Shown piece after piece: positions 54,294 through 64,000 of a stretch of 64,000 nucleotides of DNA (positions are counted from its first letter, which is position 1; every line of letters begins with the position of its first letter). A program made the translations under genes and the position numbers. Below the pieces are notes generated by a model. That model did no database searches, was not told the origin of the DNA, and saw only the letters and a list, made by a program, of their open reading frames with translations. Source of the stretch: Enhydrobacter sp. (GTDB lineage: Bacteria; Pseudomonadota; Alphaproteobacteria; Reyranellales; Reyranellaceae); NCBI GenBank assembly GCA_026126105.1, contig JAHCJV010000003.1, positions 62,001-126,000 of the forward strand, given 5' to 3'.

Positions 54294-55160
54294 TTAGCGG
54301 CGCGCCGCGAGGCTCTTGAAGAGCGAGTCGCTGCGGTCGTCGGCCGGAAAGAAGCACTCGATGCGGACTTCCTGGAGCGTGACGTCCTGCGGCGTGCCGA
54401 GCGTGGCGATGGTGGAGAAGACGGAGAGCGAGCGGCCACCGACGACATAGTCGAGAGTCAGAACCGGCTGCGGCCGCTCCTCGAAGCGCAGCTTGCGGAA
54501 CGAGGACGGCACGTCGGGGAATCCCATCACCTCCTCGATGAAAGCGAGCGCCTTAGGCTCGCCGCCGTCGGCAAGGATCTCGGCATAGGTGGTCGAGACG
54601 AGATGTCGGGCGACCTCTTCCCAGTTGGAGAGCTTGGGGCGCAACGCCCGGGGATCGAGTAGCCAGCGCAAGATATTCGGGCCCTTTCCTGACGGGGAGG
54701 CGGGCGGCGGGCCCTCGAACAGGAACACCGTGAAGGCATTGGCTGCGTCGTTGGCCTGCAGGAGATTCCATAGTCGGTCGACCACTATTGCAGGGTAGGG
54801 TTCCTGCTGCTTCAGCATCCGGTCGATGGCCTGGCGCACGGGCGTGAGTTCGGGTGCGGCGAGACTGCTCTCGCGATAGACCGGCGCAAAGCCCGCGGCG
54901 AGCAGCATGGCGTTCCTCTGGCGCAGCGGGACATCGAGCGCCGAGGTGAGCTGCACCACCATCTCGCGGCTGGGCCGGGCGCGGCCGGATTCGAGAAAGC
55001 TGACGTGCCGTTGCGAAACGCCGGATTGCAGCGCCAGGGCGAGCTGGCTGGCCCCCCGACGACGACGCCAGGCGCGCAGCATGGGGCCGAAAAGGTCGGC
55101 CTGTGTTGCCGAGGCAGGCAGGGCGGTGTTCATCATGGTGGAGAAGATATCATCCCCCAT
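54294..55160 (-). CDS. XRE-family transcription regulator with MmyB-like C-terminal domain
   Basis: 288 residues from ATG 55160 (ATGs at 55136 and 55133 are alternatives). N-terminal HTH: LRAWRRRRGASQLALALQSGVSQRHVSFLESGRARPSREMVVQL. C-terminal part with AIDRMLKQQEPYPAIVVDRLWNLLQANDAA and NILRWLLDPRALRPKLSNWEEVARHLV is the MmyB-like ligand-binding domain, thought to bind fatty acids. It lies back to back with a four-helix protein and a thioesterase, which are likely targets. Confidence 0.88.
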   Translation of the reverse strand: MGDDIFSTMMNTALPASATQADLFGPMLRAWRRRRGASQLALALQSGVSQRHVSFLESGRARPSREMVVQLTSALDVPLRQRNAMLLAAGFAPVYRESSLAAPELTPVRQAIDRMLKQQEPYPAIVVDRLWNLLQANDAANAFTVFLFEGPPPASPSGKGPNILRWLLDPRALRPKLSNWEEVARHLVSTTYAEILADGGEPKALAFIEEVMGFPDVPSSFRKLRFEERPQPVLTLDYVVGGRSLSVFSTIATLGTPQDVTLQEVRIECFFPADDRSDSLFKSLAARR

Positions 55161-55245
55161 CGGTCCGCCGATTACCTCGACCGTAATTGCCGGCTGAGCG
55201 GTTTAGCCGAACTCTAGGGGCGTTCGAAAACTTTAGGAGGACGTC

Positions 55246-55665
55246 ATGAACGCTTCATCCGACCGTCTGCTGCGGCGCACCCTGTGGGGCAATGCCATTT
55301 TCTCGGTTGTCTCGGGCGTCGTGCTCGTGGCTTTCGCTACGCCCTTCGCCGCCTCGGCCACCCATGCCCCGCTGTCGGTGGCGGGCCTCGACCTGGCGAT
55401 TGTCTTCGAGCTGCTGGGCGTGGGTGTGGTCCTGTTTGGGGCGGTCTGCGGCTGGGCCGCGTCGCGAGAGAGCCTGCCGCGAGGCTGGGCGCGTGTCATT
55501 TTCGCGGCCGATATCCTCTGGGTCGCGGCCAGCGCGCTGGTGCTCGTGCTGCCGGTGTCGTGGACCACGGCCGGCATCGCGGGCATCGTCGTGGTGGCGC
55601 TGGTCGTGGCCGATCTCGCCATCCTGGAGTATCTCGGTCTTCGCCGGCTGAGCGCCGCCCACTGA
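55246..55665 (+). CDS. Four-helix membrane protein of unknown function
   Basis: 139 residues, ATG 55246 after TAGGAGGACGTC. Four predicted membrane segments (NAIFSVVSGVVLVAFATPFAAS; LDLAIVFELLGVGVVLFGAVCGWAAS; VIFAADILWVAASALVLVLP; AGIAGIVVVALVVADLAILEYLGL). No family recognised with certainty. Divergent from the XRE regulator and 12 bases before the thioesterase, so probably a regulated two-gene operon. Confidence 0.72.
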   Translation: MNASSDRLLRRTLWGNAIFSVVSGVVLVAFATPFAASATHAPLSVAGLDLAIVFELLGVGVVLFGAVCGWAASRESLPRGWARVIFAADILWVAASALVLVLPVSWTTAGIAGIVVVALVVADLAILEYLGLRRLSAAH

Positions 55666-55677
55666 TCGGAGAAGACG

Positions 55678-56073
55678 ATGGACAAGCTTCAGTTCCTGAA
55701 CGATCGCCAGTTGCCTTTCGCCAAGGTGCTGGGGCTGAAGTTCGTCGCCGCGAGCGAGACGGGCGTGAAAGCCGAGATGCTGGTCACGCCCGAGCTCTGC
55801 ACGCGGCCCGAAATACTGCACGGCGGCGCGGTGATGGCCTTCGCCGACACGCTGGGCGCCGCCGCCACGGTCCTCAACCTGCCGGAAGGCAAGGGGACCA
55901 CGACGATCGAGAGCAAGACCAATTTCGTCGGGCCTGCGCCGGTCGGCACGACGGTGATTGGCGAGACCACGCCGATCCATCGCGGTCGTCGCACGCAGGT
56001 CTGGACGACGCGCATCAGCACTGCCGACGGCAAGCTCGTGGCGGTGGTCACCCAGACACAGATGGTGCTGTAG
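55678..56073 (+). CDS. PaaI-type hotdog thioesterase
   Basis: 131 residues, GGAGAAGACG before the ATG. Hotdog motifs: PFAKVLGLKFVAASE, TRPEILHGGAVMAFADTLGAAATVLNL (HGGxxxxxxD), TTTIESKTNFVGPAPVGTTVIGE. Hydrolyses acyl- or aryl-CoA esters. Different from the other thioesterase at the left end of this piece. Confidence 0.88.
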   Translation: MDKLQFLNDRQLPFAKVLGLKFVAASETGVKAEMLVTPELCTRPEILHGGAVMAFADTLGAAATVLNLPEGKGTTTIESKTNFVGPAPVGTTVIGETTPIHRGRRTQVWTTRISTADGKLVAVVTQTQMVL

Positions 56074-56103
56074 CGTCTTGCTCCCCCGCCGGGAAGGCGC
56101 GCG

Positions 56104-60323
<4,220 letters not shown>

Positions 60324-60327
<4 letters not shown>

Positions 60328-61442
60328 ACCCGCATCGGCATGAGCACGTAGAGCGCGCTCTCGTCGGCCCCGTCGCGCACCAGGGTGGGCGAACCGGCGT
60401 CGGCCATCAGAAAGCGCGCTTCCGATCCAGCGATCTGCTCGGTGATGTCGAGCAGGTAGCGCGAATTGAAGCCGATCTCGAGCGGGGTGGCCTTGTAGTC
60501 GACCTCGATTTCCTCCGTGGCGCTACCGGCGTCCGGGCTGGTGGCCGAGAGAGTTACCACGCCGTTGGCCACCGCCAGCTTGATGGCACGCGATTTTTCG
60601 GTCGAGATGGTCGAGACGCGGTCGACCGCATTCGCAAATTCCTTGCACGGAACGTTCAGTATCTTGTCGTTGCCGGTTGGGATTACCCGCTCGTAGTCGG
60701 GAAAAGTTCCATCGATCAGCTTGCTGATCAAGGTGACGTTGCCGGTGGCAAAGCGGATGCGGGTGTCGGAAAGTTCAATGTCCACCGAACCATCGCTCTC
60801 GTCGAGCAGCTTGCGAACCTCGCCTACGGTCTTGCGCGGCACGATCACACCCGGGATTTCGTCGGCACCCTTGGGCATCGGAACTTCGACACGCGCCAGG
60901 CGATGGCCGTCAGTCGCAACACCGCGCAGGACGTCGGTGCCGCCCGCCTTGGCAGCATGGAAATAGATGCCGTTCAGGTAATATCGCGTCTCTTCGTTCG
61001 AGATGGCGAATCGCGTGCGGTCGATGATGCCCTTGAGGTCGGTCGCCGGGATTTGGAAGCGGTGCGGCAGGTCGCCCTCGTTCATCGCCGGGAAGTCGGC
61101 AGGCGGCAGGCATTGCAGGGTAAAGCGTGAGCGGCCAGCGCGGATGGTCAGGCTATTGCCGTCCGTCGCGGTCTCGAGCTCGACCTGCGCGCCGTCCGGA
61201 AGCTTGCGTACGATCTCGTACAGGGTATGGGCGGGTGCGGTAGTGGCACCGGTCTTGGACGCGCTCGCATCGACCGTTTCAGCGATGGCGAGGTCCATGT
61301 CGGTTGCGGCCAAGCTGAGGCGACCCTTCTGAGCGGTGATCAGCACGTTCGACAGGATGGGGATCGTGTTTCGGCGTTCGACGACACTTTGCACATGGGC
61401 CAGCGCCTTCAGGAGGGCTGCCCGTTCGATCGTCAATTTCAT
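60324..61442 (-). CDS. dnaN: DNA polymerase III beta sliding clamp
   Basis: 372 residues from ATG 61442 (MKLTIERAALLKALAHVQSVVERRNTIPILSNVLI); longer readings have no support. Three clamp domains; KLPDGAQVELE, RSRFTLQCLPPADFP, and the C-terminal ALYVLMPMRV that forms part of the partner-binding groove. Preceded by a terminator after dnaA, so it probably has its own promoter in the ~170 bases before it. Confidence 0.96.
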
Positions 61443-61609
61443 GGTTTGGTCGCTATCACCGAGGGCCACAGAATACCGGTTGGGACACCCCGCTTCGCGG
61501 CGCCGGAGAGACCATTGCGGAGCGGGCAGGAAGTATAGCACGGGGGGCGTAGCCGGGAAGCGGTTTCGCTACCGGAGAAAGGAGTTAAGTCCCGAGGAAA
61601 CAACGAAAA

Positions 61610-61630
61610 ACGGAGCCACTCGGGCTCCGT
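61610..61630 (-). terminator. Rho-independent terminator after dnaA
   Basis: ACGGAGCC (61610-61617) pairs with GGCTCCGT (61623-61630) around a 5-base loop. Read on the minus strand it is followed by a run of T (TTTTTCG). It lies 25-45 bases past the dnaA stop, so it should end the dnaA transcript before dnaN. Confidence 0.85.
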
Positions 61631-61654
61631 TGCTCGTCTTAACGAAGGGTCGGT

Positions 61655-63142
61655 TCAGCCTTGCAACTGACGCTTGAGCAACTCCACGTCTTCTGCAATC
61701 GAAAGGTCTGAGATCTTCAGTTCCTCGATCTTGCGTACGGCGTGCATGACTGTCGTGTGGTCACGGTTCCCGAAGCGCTTGCCGATCTGTGGCAGGCTCA
61801 AGGTGGTAAGCTGCTTGGCGAGATACATTGCCACCTGGCGAGGGCGAGCCACTGCTCGGGCGCGGCGCGGAGAACTCATCTCGGCGAGCTTGATATTGTA
61901 GTGGGCGGCGACCCGCTGCTGAATCTCGTCCACCGTCACCTTGCGGTCGGCTTGGCGAAGCAGATCGTGCAGGACGTCCTGTGCCATCTCGACGGTGATC
62001 TCGCGGCCAATCAGCTGGCCATGCGCGACGACGCGGTTCAGCGCCCCCTCCAGCTCGCGGATGTTGGTGCTGATCTTGTGTGCCAGAAATTCGAGCACAT
62101 TCATCGGCACGGGCACGCGTGCATGCTCGGCCTTGGTCTGAATGATCGACAGGCGCAGCTCATAGGTCGAGGAGTGAATGTCCGCGACGAGACCCGAGCC
62201 GAGCCGCGAGCGCATGCGCTCCTCGATGTCCTGCAGTTCGCTCGGCGGCTTCTCCGAGGACAGCACGATTTGCTTGTTCTGCTCGACCAGCGAGTTGAAG
62301 GTGAAAAAGAACTCGTCCTGACTTGCTTCCTTGCCGCAGATGAACTGAACATCGTCCACCATCAGCACGTCGACGTTGCGGAACAGCTCCTTGAACTGAC
62401 CGGTGTTCTTGGTCCGCAAGGCGGTGATGAACCGGTTCACGAAGCTCTCGGCCGTGAGATAGAGCACGCGCGTCTTGGGGTCGCGCTCGCGGATGACGTG
62501 CCATATGGCATGCATCAGATGAGTCTTGCCGAGCCCCACCCCGCCGAAAATGTAGAGCGGGTTGCGCTCCGGGAGGGGGTGGTCCTGCTCGGCGATGTTG
62601 CGCGCCGCGGCATAGGCGAACTCGTTGGGTTTGCCGACGACGAAGTTGGCGAAAGTGTAGCGTGCCTCCGGTCCCTGAAAGGCGTCGTCGCTGCCGCGAC
62701 CGATCGAGGGCCCGAGGCGCGGCATCGGCTGCTGGAAACTAGGCGGCACGGGAACGGGCGGCATGGCTATGACATCGCTCGCCCGACGCGGAGCCGGCGG
62801 GGGCACGAGGTTGACCTCGACGCTCGTCACCTCCTTGTTCACGGATTGCCAGTAGGCAAGCACGCGGTCCCCGTAGTGACGGCTCACCCAGTCGCGCACG
62901 AAGCGCGTCGGTGCGTAAAGGCGGACCTTGCCGGCTTTCACCTCACCAAGTTCGACTTCGCCGAACCATGTCTTGAAGGCCTTGTCCCCGATTTCCTTGC
63001 GGAGCCGATCGCAAACCCGAGCCCATTGCGCCTCAAGTTCCTTTCGGCACTCACCGTCCATGCCTGCCCCCGCAAGAGTTTGCTGATTGAACGCGTCGTT
63101 GCCCGACGTCGAAGATAGAAGTTTGTTCAAGATTGTCTCCAT
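61655..63142 (-). CDS. dnaA: Chromosomal replication initiator DnaA
   Basis: 495 residues from ATG 63142 (METILNKLLSS..); an ATG at 63061 begins at MDGECRKELEAQW, near the usual start of domain I, and has GGGGGCAGG before it, so the shorter protein is possible. Domain I: WARVCDRLRKEIGDKAFKTWFGEVEL. Proline-rich domain II. AAA+: YIFGGVGLGKTHLMHA, VLMVDDVQFICGKEASQDEFFFTFN. DNA-binding: RPRQVAMYLAKQLTTLSLPQIGKRFGNRDHTTVMHAVRKI (DHTT). Confidence 0.96.
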   Translation of the reverse strand: METILNKLLSSTSGNDAFNQQTLAGAGMDGECRKELEAQWARVCDRLRKEIGDKAFKTWFGEVELGEVKAGKVRLYAPTRFVRDWVSRHYGDRVLAYWQSVNKEVTSVEVNLVPPPAPRRASDVIAMPPVPVPPSFQQPMPRLGPSIGRGSDDAFQGPEARYTFANFVVGKPNEFAYAAARNIAEQDHPLPERNPLYIFGGVGLGKTHLMHAIWHVIRERDPKTRVLYLTAESFVNRFITALRTKNTGQFKELFRNVDVLMVDDVQFICGKEASQDEFFFTFNSLVEQNKQIVLSSEKPPSELQDIEERMRSRLGSGLVADIHSSTYELRLSIIQTKAEHARVPVPMNVLEFLAHKISTNIRELEGALNRVVAHGQLIGREITVEMAQDVLHDLLRQADRKVTVDEIQQRVAAHYNIKLAEMSSPRRARAVARPRQVAMYLAKQLTTLSLPQIGKRFGNRDHTTVMHAVRKIEELKISDLSIAEDVELLKRQLQG

Positions 63143-63588
63143 GGAAGTCCCGACGCCTTCCACCCCGCCTCCGACCCGCGCCTGCCTTGCGCGTCCATTG
63201 GCCCTTCGAATCCATCGCTCACATTGAGACACGTACTGTATCCGGCGACGGTCATGGCTCTCGCCGCCGCCGCCGACCTCACCCCGCTGCGACACAGAAA
63301 CAACAGCGGCGTGTCCTTGTCCGCGATCGCGCCCCCAAGCGTCGACACGAATTCAGGATTCGATTGCATGCTCGGAAAGACCTGCCACTCCAACAGCGCC
63401 GGCTTCTTGCCGACCGATGCCAACTCCGGCAGGCCGACATAGTTCCATTCGGCGCGTGTGCGTACGTCGATTAGTACTGCGTCCCTGCTCTCGCTGAGGA
63501 TTTTCCAGGCGACCGCCGGCGCCACGTCGCCAGCGTAGCCGGCAGCGGGGGAAACCTCATACGTGCCGGCGATCTTGTTGTTCGACAT
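63127..63588 (-). CDS. Single-domain rhodanese-like sulfurtransferase
   Basis: 153 residues from ATG 63588. Rhodanese core: AVLIDVRTRAEWNYVGLPELASVGKKPALLEWQVFPSM, PLLFLCRSGVRSAAAARAMTVAGYSTCLNVSDGFEGPMDAQG. The six-residue active loop CRSGVRS carries the catalytic Cys. It moves sulfane sulfur. Its end overlaps the longer dnaA start by 16 bases, so translation may be coupled to dnaA. The loop length suits sulfur (GlpE-type) rather than arsenate/phosphate substrates. Confidence 0.9.
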   Translation of the reverse strand: MSNNKIAGTYEVSPAAGYAGDVAPAVAWKILSESRDAVLIDVRTRAEWNYVGLPELASVGKKPALLEWQVFPSMQSNPEFVSTLGGAIADKDTPLLFLCRSGVRSAAAARAMTVAGYSTCLNVSDGFEGPMDAQGRRGSEAGWKASGLPWRQS

Positions 63589-63664
63589 GGCCCCCGCTCT
63601 TCGTTCGACGATGCAGGGCACACGCTACGAGCCGCGAGTGGAAAGTCGAAATCACAGCGCACAA

Positions 63665-63703
63665 CTAACGACGATCGCTCGTGAATTGGATGTCGGTCGA
63701 CAT
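63665..63703 (-). CDS. Possible 12-residue leader peptide upstream of rhodanese-dnaA
   Basis: MSTDIQFTSDRR-stop, with a strong RBS (AAGGAGAGTGG) directly before the ATG at 63703. The start codon lies within the perfect 9-2-9 dyad. It is 77 bases upstream of the rhodanese start. The short size makes chance likely, but the RBS is the best in the region. Confidence 0.3.
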   Translation of the reverse strand: MSTDIQFTSDRR

Positions 63704-63706
63704 CCA
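63687..63706. promoter_or_regulatory. Perfect 9-2-9 inverted repeat upstream of rhodanese-dnaA
   Basis: TGGATGTCG (63687-63695), GT, CGACATCCA (63698-63706). A candidate operator or RNA hairpin about 100 bases before the rhodanese start codon. The protein that might bind it is unknown. Confidence 0.5.
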
Positions 63707-64000
63707 CTCTCCTTGCCAGTCGTCATGTTGAGGATGCGCTGTGGTCCGTCTCCTTCTTACTCGTTCCGGCGAAGAAGGATTGCCCCCCGACTCCGCCTTG
63801 GCTCGCGTTCAGTGCCCCACGCCCCGTCGCGATGGGCCGAGTCTTAGACAGACTCATTGGCTAGCGCAAACGGTCCAAGACGTGACATCCGCACGTTATT
63901 CAACTTGTTCTCCGAGGGCGCCAATTGACAACGCGATCGATTCGTTTCCGCCGCGATGTGCAGCACGCCGGCAATCGATGACGGGCCTCAACATCTAGCG

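Larger units (their letters stand above)
63589..64000. other. Upstream region of the rhodanese-dnaA genes, no supported gene
   Basis: About 410 bases to the window edge. Possible plus-strand readings have no family match, RBS or sensible codon use. It contains the 9-2-9 dyad at 63687-63706 and a 12-codon leader reading. No perfect DnaA box (TTATCCACA) and no AT-rich unwinding element were seen, so this is probably a promoter region rather than oriC. Confidence 0.6.

Noticed and set aside
63589..64000. oriC next to dnaA
   Set aside because: No DnaA-box cluster or AT-rich tract seen; alphaproteobacterial origins are often elsewhere, near hemE or repeats of other kinds.

Overview
The window appears to hold two unlike pieces of DNA. 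Bases 1 to about 5.8 kb have lower G+C, frequent A/T at third codon positions and a TsaD of Chloroflexota/Firmicutes type (the HLEGH motif continues LYSAW rather than the alphaproteobacterial ALTARL-like form). From about 5.95 kb to the end the DNA is uniformly G+C-rich and reads as an alphaproteobacterium, possibly of the Rhodospirillales/Reyranella kind (inference). The join lies in a gene-free stretch with three strong hairpins and a palindromic ATCCT..AGGAT repeat. It could be an assembly chimera from a metagenome or a genuine acquired segment; the sequence alone cannot decide.

Left piece (1-5.8 kb): the end of an M24 peptidase, a bacterial PH-domain gene, then a compact operon behind a near-consensus promoter and a 12-5-12 perfect dyad. 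The operon encodes a cysteine-free ribosomal protein L33, a COG0523 (CobW/ZNG1/ZigA-type) GTPase, a small FmdB-like cysteine protein and a second COG0523 GTPase with a His-rich segment. Together they look like a zinc-starvation (Zur-type) operon. Next come a probably leaderless tsaD, an AT-rich membrane-anchored gene followed by a second, degenerate copy of the tsaD 3' end, and crcB behind a clear fluoride riboswitch.

Right piece: (a) 5.95-17 kb, housekeeping genes of the maf-aroE-coaE-dnaQ-secB neighbourhood, here split by a sugar dehydrogenase, a quinone reductase, a pqiB-pqiC-pqiA lipid-transport set and an enolase-superfamily gene. (b) 17-26 kb, catabolic and envelope genes: a glutamine amidotransferase, gentisate dioxygenase, DUF4394, EI24, a CaiB-type CoA transferase, a beta-propeller protein, an MBL hydrolase and an unusual SDR. 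(c) 26-32 kb, recQ and a KaiC-like ATPase overlapping a hybrid histidine kinase. (d) 32-37.8 kb, an ECF sigma factor with its DGPF/YCII partner, VOC and DoxX genes, a phosphatase, MscS and a PHA depolymerase. (e) 38-43 kb, SCO1, an HD hydrolase, a flavin reductase, two amidohydrolases and a D-amino-acid dehydrogenase. (f) 43-55 kb, hslVU, an MFS transporter, an S33 hydrolase, a complete TRAP transporter, SulP and a hydroxyacid dehydrogenase. (g) 56-63.6 kb on the minus strand, the chromosome-replication block rhodanese-dnaA-dnaN-recF-gyrB.

No tRNA, rRNA, CRISPR array, transposase or convincing oriC was seen.
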